Notes: generated by a model not told the origin, from the sequence alone. A DNA stretch of 64,000 bases from JAAURB01 sp049647265 (GCA_049647265.1 JBARXJ010000029.1:62001-126000); one strand, 5' to 3'. Positions 1 to 10,673 are shown, counted from the first letter of the stretch. Numbers and translations: made by a program.

Positions 1-292
1 TGTCTCTGACAGCATCATATTTTAACTTTACGTGAGAATGCTATTTTTTTGAAAAATAGTAGGGACAATAGATCTTCAGCGACTAACGCTACCCTAATTG
101 TCCCTACAAATTGTCCATCCTTAGTTATTAGTATTAGTAACGGCTTGACTCACTATGCCTGTGGCAACTTCCGTAACGATATTGCTCAGAGTAAGCTGTA
201 AGCCTGTTACTTTAGCTAATTTACATCTAAATCAGTATACATCTGTATTCAACAAATGACTAGGGACGGATGAGAAATAACAAAATCAATCA
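1..292. other. Non-coding stretch downstream of ppc
   Basis: No convincing reading frame is visible. The only structure I see is an inverted repeat at 59-107 (listed separately). The stretch lies beyond the 3' end of ppc, which is on the minus strand. Nothing else is recognised. Confidence 0.6.
59..107. repeat. Inverted repeat with 11-base arms
   Basis: GTAGGGACAAT at 59-69 is the exact reverse complement of ATTGTCCCTAC at 97-107, with 27 bases between. It sits about 190 bases past the ppc stop, so it could be a dispersed intergenic repeat or a weak transcription stop. No T-run follows either arm. Confidence 0.6.
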
Positions 293-3200
293 TCAACCGG
301 TATTTCGCATTCCAGCAGCAATTCCATTGAGGGTGAGTAATGCACCCCGCAATAATTCCCCCTTACTATAACGAGAATGAATCACACCGGTAGCAGTAGA
401 CGTGCCATGCTGACGTAACCGTTTGAGTAATGCCACTTGTAACATTCCCAACGGAATAATCGTGCCGTTGCGTAACTGTACCGAACGCTGCAATACTGGG
501 TCACCATCGAGTAAGCGTTGATGGTTAGTAATTTGCAACACGAGGTCTCGGGTGAGATTAAACTCTTGGGTAATTTGTTCAAACAGCGTCTCAAATCGTT
601 CTTTGCAGTCCGCTGCACCCAATTCTTCCACATAATGATGCGCCATCTGTAAGTCTACTTTGGCTAAGGTCATTTCCACTTTAGAAATAGTGGTGCGGAA
701 AAACGGCCATTTGTAATAGAAATATCCCAATAGTTTGAGATGTTCTTCCGGTTGCTGTTGGACAAACTCTTGTAATGCGGTTCCCACACCGTACCAGGCA
801 GGCAGTAGAAAACGGCTCTGAGTCCAGCTAAATACCCACGGAATCGCCCGTAAACCAGAAATATCCTTTTTCTTATCTCCGCGCCGACGAGCCGGACGAG
901 AGCTAATTTGCAGTTGGCTAATTTCTTGAATGGGAGTGACTTGATTAAAAAAGTCAATCAGATCGGGTTGTTCATAGATTAACGCCCGATAACAAGATCG
1001 CGATCGCGCAGCTAATTCCTCCATGATCTCATTCCACGGTTCAATTTCATCAAACCCCGTATGCAATAAACTCGCTTGGATCACCGCTGTGGTTACACTT
1101 TCGAGGTTATATAATGCCAATTGCGGTAAGGAATATTTCGAGGCTAGAACTTCTCCTTGTTCGGTGATTTTAATCCGGCCGCTAATACTTTTACCAGGTT
1201 GGGCTAAAATCGCTTTATAAGCAGGGCCCCCTCCGCGTCCGACAGAACCACCTCGGCCATGAAAGATCCGTAGGTTAACATCATAGGATTCTGCAACGGT
1301 TTGTAGTGCTTTTTGGGCCTTATGAATTTCCCAATTACTGCTGAGGAAACCCGAATCTTTATTACTATCAGAATACCCCAGCATAATTTCTTGTAATGAA
1401 CTACTGGGATCTGTAGAGTTTGATTCGTATCCACCTGCCAGTAACGCCCGATATAGGGGTAATTCAAACAGATCTTTCATCACCCTGGGAGCATTTTTCA
1501 AATCTTCTACCGTCTCAAATAACGGTACAATTTGTAAGTTGCCAATCCCTGTTGCTGGGTCATACAGTCCCGCTTCTTTGGCAAGCAGCATCACTTCAAG
1601 TAAGTCACTCACATCTCGACTCATACTGATGATGTAAGTTTGACAAATTTCTGCCCCAAACTCTTGCTGTAACTCCCGCATCACCCGCAGCGTATTAATA
1701 ATCTCACAAGTGCGTTCAGAAAAAGGTAATTCAGCCGGAATTAAGGGACGACGAGTGCTGAGTTCTTTGCTAAGCCACTGAGTGCGTTCGGCTTCTGAGA
1801 GTTCTTCGTAAGGTTTGGGTAAAATTTGTAGATATTCTGCCACTTCTGTAATGGCAGCAGAGTGTACAGAAGATTCCTGACGCATATCTAAACGGGCTAA
1901 GCTAAAACTATAAATTTCAACTTGACAGATCAGATTATCCAGATCTCGACAACTAATACCCGTTTCTTGTAAGTTACGCTCAATTAACTGTAACTCAGAG
2001 AGAAAATCTGCTCCAGAATGATAAAAATCTCCCACTTTTTCGGGTTTTAGCAGTTTATCTTTTTGGCGAGTTGTCTCATCGCTATTGTACAGTTGCAAAT
2101 TGCGATCGCGGGTATTTTCTAAGCGTTTTTGAATGTAAGAAAGCTTCAGCCGATAGGGTTCTTGACGATAACGAATTGCCAGTTTATCGTAAATATCCGG
2201 CATCTGTACCTGATCGCTATCTAACGATTCGAGTAAGTCGGGTAAAACATCACTCCAGTGCAAAGACAGGCTTAACAGTTCACTCAAACGCTCAACCGCA
2301 TCGATATATTTTTCTAGAACTAGATGACGTTGATAGCAAGCGGTTCGCCACGTTACCTCAGGTGTGACAGACGGGTTACCATCTCGATCTGATCCCACCC
2401 AAGATCCAAACTTACAAAAATCATAACTCGGCGGCTTCAAGCGCGGAAAAGACGTTTGCAGAGAATATTTAATCCGTTGATACAGTTGAGGAATCACATC
2501 AAACAATACTTCTTGGAAGTAGTGTAAGGTATAATCCACTTCATCTAAAACAGTGGGTTTAAACTGATGTAATTCATCCGTCCGCCACCACAGCCGAATT
2601 TCTTCGGTGAGTTGTTCTTGAAGTTCTGTCATCAACGAAGAGGCGATCGCAGCCGAGCTAGAATTATCTTGGCTAATATTGCCGTAGTTTTCGTCGTATT
2701 GGTCTAATTTTTGTAGAATTTTAGCGATACGACGCTGTTTGGTGCGAATGGTATGACGAACAATTTCAGTCGGATGAGCGGTAAAGACTAATTGTACATC
2801 TAACTGCTGAATCATCCGTTGAATTTGCTGAGACGGAACATTCAACCGCCGTAACATCGGAAATAGATAATCAAACGTTGCTAGATCTCGCTCATCTTTT
2901 TTGTTTTCCATCGCTAAATCTGATAAATTCAGGGGATATTCTTCCCCATCAGAAAAGCGTTGATTCCGTTGGTCAAAGATAGAGTCCGACTCAGGTGTGG
3001 TGATGGCTTCAACTGAGGTTTGATGGGGTTTACGATGAGAATAAGCCAGTTGCTGTTCCCGTTGTTCGTAATGTTGCTCAACGATATTAATCAGTTGAAA
3101 ATATAAGGCAAAAGCACGAGCTGCACGAATCGCTGAGCTAATATCAAGTTGTTCGATCAGTTGCAAGACATCACTGGCTTCTTCAAACGGAGAGGCAAGT

Positions 3201-3400
3201 CCATCTGATGAAGTCATGGATCGCATTTGGCGTAATACATCCACCAATTCTTGACCACACTCCTGATACAATACCGATTCCCATAAGTCTTCTACAACCT
3301 TGAGACGATTGCGTAAAAATAAATCTGAGGTAGTAGATGGGGTAACGGGTGAAGTGACACTGTTGGGAATCTGTTCTGAGAATTCGATCAATGAACTCAT
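293..3400 (-). CDS. ppc: Phosphoenolpyruvate carboxylase
   Basis: Carboxylates PEP with bicarbonate to oxaloacetate, the main anaplerotic reaction feeding the TCA branch and aspartate-family synthesis in cyanobacteria; cytosolic homotetramer. The protein carries the family's catalytic His in FTAHPTE (about residue 210), the GYSDSNKDSG loop (about 675), the glycine/arginine-rich FHGRGGSVGRGGGP loop (about 715) and the characteristic C-terminus ending in GMRNTG. At about 1035 residues it is longer than the roughly 880 of E. coli and has the extended N-terminus and low-complexity insertions usual for cyanobacterial enzymes. I chose the ATG at 3400 (MSSLIEF); an upstream in-frame start at 3421 would add seven residues. 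It is transcribed alone, and no neighbour is in the same pathway. Confidence 0.97.
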   Translation of the reverse strand: MSSLIEFSEQIPNSVTSPVTPSTTSDLFLRNRLKVVEDLWESVLYQECGQELVDVLRQMRSMTSSDGLASPFEEASDVLQLIEQLDISSAIRAARAFALYFQLINIVEQHYEQREQQLAYSHRKPHQTSVEAITTPESDSIFDQRNQRFSDGEEYPLNLSDLAMENKKDERDLATFDYLFPMLRRLNVPSQQIQRMIQQLDVQLVFTAHPTEIVRHTIRTKQRRIAKILQKLDQYDENYGNISQDNSSSAAIASSLMTELQEQLTEEIRLWWRTDELHQFKPTVLDEVDYTLHYFQEVLFDVIPQLYQRIKYSLQTSFPRLKPPSYDFCKFGSWVGSDRDGNPSVTPEVTWRTACYQRHLVLEKYIDAVERLSELLSLSLHWSDVLPDLLESLDSDQVQMPDIYDKLAIRYRQEPYRLKLSYIQKRLENTRDRNLQLYNSDETTRQKDKLLKPEKVGDFYHSGADFLSELQLIERNLQETGISCRDLDNLICQVEIYSFSLARLDMRQESSVHSAAITEVAEYLQILPKPYEELSEAERTQWLSKELSTRRPLIPAELPFSERTCEIINTLRVMRELQQEFGAEICQTYIISMSRDVSDLLEVMLLAKEAGLYDPATGIGNLQIVPLFETVEDLKNAPRVMKDLFELPLYRALLAGGYESNSTDPSSSLQEIMLGYSDSNKDSGFLSSNWEIHKAQKALQTVAESYDVNLRIFHGRGGSVGRGGGPAYKAILAQPGKSISGRIKITEQGEVLASKYSLPQLALYNLESVTTAVIQASLLHTGFDEIEPWNEIMEELAARSRSCYRALIYEQPDLIDFFNQVTPIQEISQLQISSRPARRRGDKKKDISGLRAIPWVFSWTQSRFLLPAWYGVGTALQEFVQQQPEEHLKLLGYFYYKWPFFRTTISKVEMTLAKVDLQMAHHYVEELGAADCKERFETLFEQITQEFNLTRDLVLQITNHQRLLDGDPVLQRSVQLRNGTIIPLGMLQVALLKRLRQHGTSTATGVIHSRYSKGELLRGALLTLNGIAAGMRNTG

Positions 3401-3658
3401 ATTTTTTCCTAAAATTGTCAAGAATAATATCCAGTTTATATTTATGGCTTAGTTTCTCACACCACATTAATACTTGCTACGTTTTAATCTGCTTCATAAT
3501 TTAAAAATTTTTTTTTTACTGTTACTATCGTTACAAAATCGTCATTCGTTATTAGTTGTTTGTCATTGGAAGCTATTCCTGTAGCAGTCCCTCAGACGGC
3601 AATCTGGCTGCAATGCCGCACACTGAACCAATGACTAACAACCAATTGACTATTTTCC

Positions 3659-3889
3659 CTAATCTTCAATTTCTTGAGGAAACTTCAGTACAGGTAAGCG
3701 ATCGCCTCGAAACACCTCTTCGCTGGCTTGGCTTAAATCCAGTACGGTATCAACCAAAGCCTTGCTTCCCCCTAAAACCAACAAAATCGGAGTAGTGGCA
3801 AGACTAATCAGCCAGTCTGAAGGCATTTTAAATTGAGGGCTGGGTGAGGTTTGAGAGTCTGATTGAGGTGTTTGTGTAGATTCAGTCAT
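3659..3889 (-). CDS. Small conserved-type protein of unknown function
   Basis: A 76-residue product beginning MTESTQTPQSD. The first 25 residues are polar and rich in Ser, Thr, Gln and Pro; residues about 30-50 (DWLISLATTPILLVLGG) form one hydrophobic segment that could lie in or on a membrane; the C-terminus is charged. The ATG at 3889 was preferred to an upstream start at 3988 because the extra residues are cysteine-rich and unlike the rest. I do not recognise the family; the composition resembles small cyanobacterial thylakoid-associated hypotheticals, but that is only an impression. It lies between ppc (same strand) and a divergent large gene. Confidence 0.5.
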   Translation of the reverse strand: MTESTQTPQSDSQTSPSPQFKMPSDWLISLATTPILLVLGGSKALVDTVLDLSQASEEVFRGDRLPVLKFPQEIED

Positions 3890-4050
3890 GGGTTTAGTGA
3901 CAATTATGATAAAACAGTTGGAGAAGAGGCGTTGCTGGCTATGGCAGAATAGACAGCACACCGAGTAACGGAGATTTGTGTGAAACATCTCTACAATGAT
4001 GTTACATCGAATGTCCCTACACAGATCTAAATTAGGCTGGTATCATTCAG

Positions 4051-7000
4051 GTGGTTGATTCATGTCGTGACTCGAAAACGCGATCAGGGGTAACGTTGAG
4101 TATTCGTGGGAGTGTTTTAAAACTAGATTGGTCAAAGGTGAGCCAATGGGCAGAATTTGCCATTGCACCAGATACTGCAACTGTACAAGTTCGGTTGCGG
4201 AACAATCACCTGTACCTATTGTACGAAGCACCTCAGGGTTTGGCAGAGAAGCAAACTGTCTCGAAAGTGAGTCGGGCATTACAGCAAAACTCATTCCTCT
4301 CTTGCCTGCCTGCCAAAACTCCAGCCGTGGATAAAATCTTCCTCAGTGGTCGAACAACAGGATCAAAGCTTCCAGATTGGACCGTTAAGCTAGATTATCA
4401 CGACTGCATCGAACCCCATCCGCCTCAGATGAATTCTGAGGAAACAGTCGAAGCGATCCAAGCCCCCCCAAATTCACCACCTAGACCCACTCCACCAACC
4501 CAGGATCAAGGGCAGAAACAGCAAGAAGTAGAGGCTTCTGTTGCCCCCCTCAAGAAAAACACACCACCTCTCTCGACCCGCTTAACCCAATGGTTTAGTC
4601 GTTCGTCATCCTCACACTCAGCGGCGAATCCGGATTCTACTGTTTCGGTTGGGGAAATTGAATCTCCATCTGAACCCGACCTCCGTCCGCCTACTCGAGA
4701 TCCAAAACCAATTGCTTTAAACGTGGCAACCCAATCTAAGACAGTAGCAGAAAATTCAGCAGAAAATTCAGCAGAAAATTCAATTGTGTCAGCGCCTTCT
4801 AATACTTCATCCCCATCTTCTGCGCCGATGCCGCCGCCAGTTGAGCCCGTAACGGAAACAATAGAAAAAGACGTTTCTAAAAATGTCCCAACCGTTTCTA
4901 CAGAAGTCTTAGCGCGTCAGGGACATCCCAATGCGATCGCCACCCATCTCAGTGAGATTTTAGGGGGGTTAGGGGTGAGTGTAAAAGTGCGACGACGCAA
5001 TTTATCCCGTCGCCGAGATTCTGAAGCCACACCAATAGTATTGCCAAAACAGCGACTTTGGGTGTTATGTGAATCGGCCTACAGTCCCGATCCGTCTTTA
5101 CTGGCTGAACCGATTTCCCAAAAACTGCGCGAACTCCAACTGGAAAATTATCAGGATGCTTGTATTCTCCTCCAGGTTAAAGGAGAACCCAAACCCGACT
5201 GGATGTTACGGGTCGATTTAACTCCACAAGAGAAAATCCTTAAAGCATGGGGAAAATGGGGAGATGCCCAGGCGATCGCAGCTTTACTCAATCAGCGTTT
5301 ATCACCGCAACGGCTTTCTTGTCGGGCTACCCTGAAAGAGTCTACGCTACACATCTTTTGCTATCATCCCAGCCCGAAAAAATCTCAATCTCCAGATATC
5401 CCCGATCAATTTCAAGTGATGGGGATTATTACCCCCATTCTTAAAAAACTAGCGCCTCAAGGGATTCAAGCTGCCACGGTTTATGGCGTGGAGGAGAGCA
5501 AAAATAATACCGACGTTTCAGACACACCACTGTGGATTGATTGGCTGAATTTACCGGCGGCTGGGCAGAGCGATTTACAACCCAGTGCTTTGACTTTAGC
5601 CCAACAAGGGGACATAGAGGCGTTAAAGTTTCTGATTAGCCGTTTAATAAACCCCAACTTAGAGGTGAAGTTAGCAACAGGCGGTATCAGGGTGATGTTG
5701 CTGCGGAAGGGAAATCTGTTACACGTAATGACACAAGGGGCTACTTGTCCTTCTCAATCGAAGATGGTACCCCCGATTGTCCAATTTTTACGCACGGCTC
5801 AGATTCAAGATTTAACCGGGGCAAGAATTTATGGTCGTCGTAGTGGTCAAAAATCTCCCCTCTGGCGTTATCGACTCAGCCTTGATACCACTTCACTCCA
5901 ACCCACAACAGCCCAGATGGAGTTTGCGCCGCCGACGGCTGAAGCCGATGAGTTAGCAGGCCTTGCTGGGGAATTAGTCTTCCGTCCGAACCTACCGCTG
6001 ATTCACCTGGATAAAGAGGAAGATTCCGAATCCGAAACAGCATCGTCGGGTTCCCATTGGCGGACTGGCTTAGAAGCCAGCTCAGTTTGGCTACAGCAAC
6101 GATTAATGGCAACCGGTTTGTTTTCAACGGCCGACCCGGTTTTGATGGCTCATCAGCCCAGAAATGCTAGCTCAATGCCTTTTCAGAAGGCGGGTTTAGC
6201 CTTGGCTTGGGGGGCGCTCGGCTGTTTTCTGGTTTGGCAAGCCGATTTAATCTTTGCCCAACTGATTCAGGCCCAAGACACACAATTTTCTATGAATTCT
6301 GGGGGGGATAACAGTCTCCTAACCACTACAGCATCGACCCCTACCCCTGAAATGTTTTCCACCACAGAGGCTAATATTACTCAAATTTATCCCACGTTCA
6401 ACAGCCCTCAACTGGATGAACAGCTTGCCCGTTATCAAAACTATATTGCCCGACATCAGCAGCCACCCGATATTTTAATTATTGGCAGTTCTCGGGCGCT
6501 ACGAGGGGTTGATCCGGCTGTTTTGGAACAAGAACTCAAACGTCAGGGTTATGGAAGGCTGAAAGTGTTTAATTTTGGGGTGAATGGCGCGACACTTCAG
6601 GTGGTGGATTTAATTCTACGTCGTGTATTACCCCCAGAACAACTCCCACAATTGATCTTGATTGCCGATGGGGTTCGTGCCGTTAATAGTGGACGAGTCG
6701 ATCGCACCTACGATAGTATTGCCCAATCTGAAGCTTATCAACAAGTGGCTCAGGGAACGTTGAATTTATCGAGCGATCGCTTAGCAGCCAACGAGGTAGA
6801 ACCCACCACCACTCAATCTGGCTGGCTAGCATGGCTGGGAATGGATGGCTATTCTATCCCTTTGGCAGAGTGGAAACCGGTAGAATTGAAACAACACTTT
6901 ACTCACTTCTCCTCTAGTTATTCTCAGCGTTCTCAACTCAAACAAGCCTTACAATCTACAATTAATCAACAGGTGATGGTTCCGCCGCAAGCTACCCCAG

Positions 7001-7473
7001 ATGTGGTTGCCGCAGAAGTTGAGGATCAACTGACTCAAAATATTCCGACATTAAAAAATAATGGCTTTTTAGCCATGAGTGAGATTTTTGAACCTCGAAC
7101 TTATTACGAAAAATACTCTTTAGTTTCGGGTTATTACGATGGAGATTATCAAGGATTTGATCTCGTTGGACAACAAATGACTGCGCTGAATAATTTACTG
7201 CAATATATTCAGCCGATGGAGATTGAGGTTGTGTTTGTGAATATGCCTTTAACTTCGGATTATTTAGATGAGGTTCGTTGGGACTATGAACAAGTGTTTA
7301 TTCAGCAAATGCAACAACGAGAGGCTCAAAATCAGATAACATTTATTAACTTAGGGTCTGCTTGGCCGAATCAATATCAGTATTTTTCTGATCCGAGTCA
7401 TCTCAACCAATATGGTGCAGCGGCAGTTTCTCAGCAGTTAGCGAAACAATCTCAGATTCCCTGGCCACGTTAG
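4051..7473 (+). CDS. DUF1574-type protein with SGNH-hydrolase-like C-terminus
   Basis: About 1,140 residues. The N-terminal half has several copies of a roughly 90-residue unit in which a helix such as GDAQAIAALLNQRL or GDIEALKFLISRLI is followed by a strand pair that reads like a short ligand-binding module; these are separated by a Pro/Ser/Thr-rich linker (about residues 130-270) containing a three-times repeated AENS. A hydrophobic segment at about 715-735 is probably a membrane anchor. The C-terminal 380 residues contain ILIIGSSRALRG, then FNFGVNGAT, and finally DPSHLNQYG, which match the Ser, Gly/Asn and Asp-x-x-His blocks of SGNH/GDSL hydrolases as seen in cyanobacterial DUF1574 proteins. 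Substrate unknown. GTG at 4051 opens the frame; TTG at 4096 has AGGGG five bases upstream and is a good alternative start. Confidence 0.8.
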   Translation: MVDSCRDSKTRSGVTLSIRGSVLKLDWSKVSQWAEFAIAPDTATVQVRLRNNHLYLLYEAPQGLAEKQTVSKVSRALQQNSFLSCLPAKTPAVDKIFLSGRTTGSKLPDWTVKLDYHDCIEPHPPQMNSEETVEAIQAPPNSPPRPTPPTQDQGQKQQEVEASVAPLKKNTPPLSTRLTQWFSRSSSSHSAANPDSTVSVGEIESPSEPDLRPPTRDPKPIALNVATQSKTVAENSAENSAENSIVSAPSNTSSPSSAPMPPPVEPVTETIEKDVSKNVPTVSTEVLARQGHPNAIATHLSEILGGLGVSVKVRRRNLSRRRDSEATPIVLPKQRLWVLCESAYSPDPSLLAEPISQKLRELQLENYQDACILLQVKGEPKPDWMLRVDLTPQEKILKAWGKWGDAQAIAALLNQRLSPQRLSCRATLKESTLHIFCYHPSPKKSQSPDIPDQFQVMGIITPILKKLAPQGIQAATVYGVEESKNNTDVSDTPLWIDWLNLPAAGQSDLQPSALTLAQQGDIEALKFLISRLINPNLEVKLATGGIRVMLLRKGNLLHVMTQGATCPSQSKMVPPIVQFLRTAQIQDLTGARIYGRRSGQKSPLWRYRLSLDTTSLQPTTAQMEFAPPTAEADELAGLAGELVFRPNLPLIHLDKEEDSESETASSGSHWRTGLEASSVWLQQRLMATGLFSTADPVLMAHQPRNASSMPFQKAGLALAWGALGCFLVWQADLIFAQLIQAQDTQFSMNSGGDNSLLTTTASTPTPEMFSTTEANITQIYPTFNSPQLDEQLARYQNYIARHQQPPDILIIGSSRALRGVDPAVLEQELKRQGYGRLKVFNFGVNGATLQVVDLILRRVLPPEQLPQLILIADGVRAVNSGRVDRTYDSIAQSEAYQQVAQGTLNLSSDRLAANEVEPTTTQSGWLAWLGMDGYSIPLAEWKPVELKQHFTHFSSSYSQRSQLKQALQSTINQQVMVPPQATPDVVAAEVEDQLTQNIPTLKNNGFLAMSEIFEPRTYYEKYSLVSGYYDGDYQGFDLVGQQMTALNNLLQYIQPMEIEVVFVNMPLTSDYLDEVRWDYEQVFIQQMQQREAQNQITFINLGSAWPNQYQYFSDPSHLNQYGAAAVSQQLAKQSQIPWPR
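4747..4782 (+). repeat. Three tandem 12-base repeats in the DUF1574 gene
   Basis: GCAGAAAATTCA occurs three times back to back and encodes AENS-AENS-AENS in the low-complexity linker. It keeps the frame, so copy-number change would lengthen or shorten the linker by four residues. Confidence 0.9.
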
Positions 7474-7976
7474 TTCAATGGATAATAATCGGATTGTTGT
7501 TAAATTAGCCTTTAAAATAGACGGTAGTGCATCACCACCCAACGATCGAATGAATTGTCACCAAATGTAACAGAAACTCTCGTGCGCTGCTCAATACTCT
7601 ATTTCATCTCTGCATATCATTCATACTGCTAAGTGTCAAAGGCAATCAGACACACTGATGAGGCTTGCTCATGTAACCCATTGACGTGAGAAAGCTATAG
7701 GGCTATAAGACAGAAGGTGTGCATCCCCTCCGTAACCCGTCGTGAGTGCAATGTAGGAATAAACAATTCTGACACAATTGGCGATCGCAACCGAGTTCTG
7801 TTCTCAGAAACTAATCATAAAGCCTTTCTATTTTTTCTGTTGAACTTTGAGTGAGTTGTTTTACAGTATCAAGTTTATCTGCATAGCGATGACGAGATCC
7901 ATGTCGTCATGAGCAGTATCAGTGGCTTTTTAATCAAGACTCCCTAGTAATTTATACTAATCTCAACACAATACTG
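7474..7976. other. 503-base intergenic region before the metalloprotease gene
   Basis: No credible coding frame on either strand. One HIP1 octamer lies near 7780. A base-paired segment is visible around 7660-7705, where GCTTGCTCA can pair imperfectly with TGAGAAAGC. The region should hold the promoter and 5' leader of the metalloprotease gene; I cannot assign boxes with confidence. Confidence 0.5.
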
Positions 7977-10673
7977 ATGAAAAAGATCAAACGTTTTTCT
8001 ATTATTTTTGGGCTTTCATTGTTACTTATTATCTCGATTTTGCCTCAGGTGAAAGCACAACAACACAGTCTTAATAATTCTACAGAAAATATCATTATTG
8101 CTCAAGAACAAGAACAATCCTCTGAAGCAAACTTTGATAAATTAATCGCAGGAAGCGAACAATTAGATGGATTATTTACCCTTTACCATTATCCCGATAC
8201 AGGAAAAGTTTATATCGAACTGTCTCCTGAAAACTTAAATCAAGACTATCTGTGTTTTTCCAGTTTAGAATCCGGTTTAGGAGAATCCGGTCTAGTTGGA
8301 GGATTAGAGCTAAATGAATTCTTATTTCAATGGCGTAGACGACATAATAAAGTTCAGTTTGTTTTACCTAATATTAATTTTAGGGCCAATGCTGACGATC
8401 CTCAATCGGGTTCAATTGACCGTTCTTTTAGTGAATCAGTGCTGTATTCTTTACCCATTGCCAGTATTCACCCCGAACGACAAAGCTTACTCGTTGATAT
8501 CAGTAACTTATTCATTGGTGATCGAGATTTATCAGGATTAGTTAAAGAAGTCTCTTCCGATTTAGAAGCCTCTTATGATGCTGCAAAATCTTACATTAAT
8601 GACGTTAAAGTCTTTCCCTATAATATTGAATTTGAATCGGTTTTAGGATTTTCTGGCGGAGATAACTATATTGATTCCTTACCCGATAGTCGTTCGTTTA
8701 ATTTACGGGTGCGTTATAGTTTCTTAGAACCCCCTGAAAACAATTATCGTTCTCGTTTAGGAGATGAACGAGTCGGTTACTTTACCACCTTACACAAAAA
8801 TATTTCTAACTCAGGAACGGATTCTGCTTATATTCGTTATATCAATCGTTGGCAGTTAGAAAAACAAGATCCCACAGCGCCTTTATCTAAGCCCGTTAAA
8901 CCCATTGTTTTTTGGATTGAAAATACGGTTCCTTACGAATACCGAGATGCGATTAAATCCGGGGTTTTAATGTGGAATAAAGCCTTTGAACAAGCAGGGT
9001 TTATTGATGCGATTGAGGTTCAACAAATGCCCGATGATGCGGCTTGGGACCCCGCAGACGTTCGTTACAATACGGTTCGTTGGTTTACCTCGTTTCAACC
9101 CTCTTTTAATGGTTACGGGCCATCTCATGTTAATCCAGTCACCGGACAAATTTTAGATGCAGATATTGTTTTAGAAAGTAATTCCGTTGCAGAACTGATA
9201 GAAGATGCAGAAATCCTGTTAACGCCATCGAACAATTCTAATTCAGCCACGGCTTCAATATCTCAAGCCTGTAGCGCAAAACTGCATACAACCTCTCCAA
9301 ACTCCTCTACTTCAGCTCATTCGGAACATCAAGAACATCTTTGTTTTAATGCAGAATCTCAACTGCAATTTTCGGTCGGGAGAATGGCTTTAAACTTACT
9401 CAATAATGGTTCAGTTTCTGACCCGAAAAATACAAAATACATTAGTCAATATCTGCAATATCTCACCGCCCATGAAATTGGTCACGCTTTGGGGTTAAGA
9501 CATAACTTTCATGGCAGTACCCTATTAACACCCCAATCATTACACGATACCAATATCACCCAGACTCAAGGCTTAACCTCCTCTGTGATGGACTATTTAC
9601 CCGTCAATCTGGCTCCCCCAGGTCAGCCCCAAGGGGATTATTACCCCGTAATTGTTGGCCCTTATGATGACTGGGTGATTGAATATGGTTATACCCCCAT
9701 TGCTGCGACTTTACCCACCCAAGAACAACCTCAGTTAGAACAAATTGCCCGCCGCGCTTCTGAACCCCAACTCTCCTATGCCACAGATGAGGATATGTGG
9801 GGAGTTTTCCTAGACCCGGCTGCCAATGCCTTTGACCTCAGTCAAGATATGTTGCAATACTCCCAATGGCAAATGGATAATGCTCGTTTGATGTGGCAGC
9901 GTTTAGAAGGACGGTCTCCAGCGTCAGGGGAAGGCTATGACCGGGTGCGTAAAATGTTTAATACAATTTTGCATTACTACGGAAAAAATGCTGGTCATTT
10001 AACTCTTTATTTGGGGGGTCAATCTTTTAACCGTGACCGGGCGGATAACCCCAGTGGACGGCCACCTTTTGAAGCCATTCCGGTAGAAAAACAACGAAAA
10101 GCATTAGCGCTTTTACAAGAGTATATTTTTGCTGAAAAAGCGTTTGATTTCTCTCCTGAATTATTGAATCAATTGGCTCCGTCCCGTTGGTCAGATTGGG
10201 GAAATCCTGACTTAAATTATTCTTTAGAATATCCCATTGGCGATCGCATTGGCTGGATACAAAGTCGGATTTTATGGGAGTTATTTGATTCAACACGCTT
10301 GACTCGGTTACGGGACTTAGAATTAAAATCTCAGCCTCAGGAAACTTTAACGTTACCCGAGTTATTTGAAACGACGCAAAATGCGATTTGGACGGAGATT
10401 TTGAATCCGAACAATGAGATCTCGATTTCAACCATTCGTCGTTCATTACAGCGAGAACATTTAGAGATGCTGAGTCAGATGGCATTGCGTCAAATCCGTG
10501 TGCCTGAAGATGCCCAAACCTTGGCACGCTATCAGCTTAAACAACTGAATAAAATGATGACTCAAGTCATACAAAACCATTCCGATCAAATGGATGCTTA
10601 TGCTTTGGCTCATTTAGAAGTAAGCCGCGATCGCATTTTTAAAACGTTGAATGCTCAAATTCAGTCAGATTGA
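7977..10673 (+). CDS. Secreted zinc-dependent metalloprotease (DUF5117/DUF4953 type)
   Basis: An 898-residue protein with an N-terminal signal peptide: positively charged MKKIKR, a hydrophobic core to about residue 25, then an Ala-Gln-type cleavage site. The metzincin zinc site HEIGHALGLRH (HExxHxxGxxH) lies at about residues 498-508 and is followed at about 537 by a Met-turn candidate, SSVMDYLP. The long N-terminal half matches the DUF5117 portion that precedes DUF4953 peptidase domains in secreted bacterial proteases, including a stretch with IPFWIENTVP-like character (here IVFWIENTVPYEYRD). Expected to act in the periplasm or outside the cell; the target is unknown. It is transcribed alone, with a 280-base gap before the next gene that carries a dispersed repeat. 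Confidence 0.88.
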   Translation: MKKIKRFSIIFGLSLLLIISILPQVKAQQHSLNNSTENIIIAQEQEQSSEANFDKLIAGSEQLDGLFTLYHYPDTGKVYIELSPENLNQDYLCFSSLESGLGESGLVGGLELNEFLFQWRRRHNKVQFVLPNINFRANADDPQSGSIDRSFSESVLYSLPIASIHPERQSLLVDISNLFIGDRDLSGLVKEVSSDLEASYDAAKSYINDVKVFPYNIEFESVLGFSGGDNYIDSLPDSRSFNLRVRYSFLEPPENNYRSRLGDERVGYFTTLHKNISNSGTDSAYIRYINRWQLEKQDPTAPLSKPVKPIVFWIENTVPYEYRDAIKSGVLMWNKAFEQAGFIDAIEVQQMPDDAAWDPADVRYNTVRWFTSFQPSFNGYGPSHVNPVTGQILDADIVLESNSVAELIEDAEILLTPSNNSNSATASISQACSAKLHTTSPNSSTSAHSEHQEHLCFNAESQLQFSVGRMALNLLNNGSVSDPKNTKYISQYLQYLTAHEIGHALGLRHNFHGSTLLTPQSLHDTNITQTQGLTSSVMDYLPVNLAPPGQPQGDYYPVIVGPYDDWVIEYGYTPIAATLPTQEQPQLEQIARRASEPQLSYATDEDMWGVFLDPAANAFDLSQDMLQYSQWQMDNARLMWQRLEGRSPASGEGYDRVRKMFNTILHYYGKNAGHLTLYLGGQSFNRDRADNPSGRPPFEAIPVEKQRKALALLQEYIFAEKAFDFSPELLNQLAPSRWSDWGNPDLNYSLEYPIGDRIGWIQSRILWELFDSTRLTRLRDLELKSQPQETLTLPELFETTQNAIWTEILNPNNEISISTIRRSLQREHLEMLSQMALRQIRVPEDAQTLARYQLKQLNKMMTQVIQNHSDQMDAYALAHLEVSRDRIFKTLNAQIQSD

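Noticed and set aside
3556..3795. 79-codon plus-strand frame
   Set aside because: It is antisense to the small minus-strand gene at 3659-3889, whose protein has a plausible composition.
7655..7705. CTGATGAGGC followed by a foldback and GAGAAAGC, like a hammerhead ribozyme core
   Set aside because: The CGAAA core and a proper stem III with a cleavage site are not present; only a chance CTGATGA was found.
10027..10527. 166-codon minus-strand frame inside the metalloprotease gene
   Set aside because: It is antisense to a well-supported coding region and has no family match.
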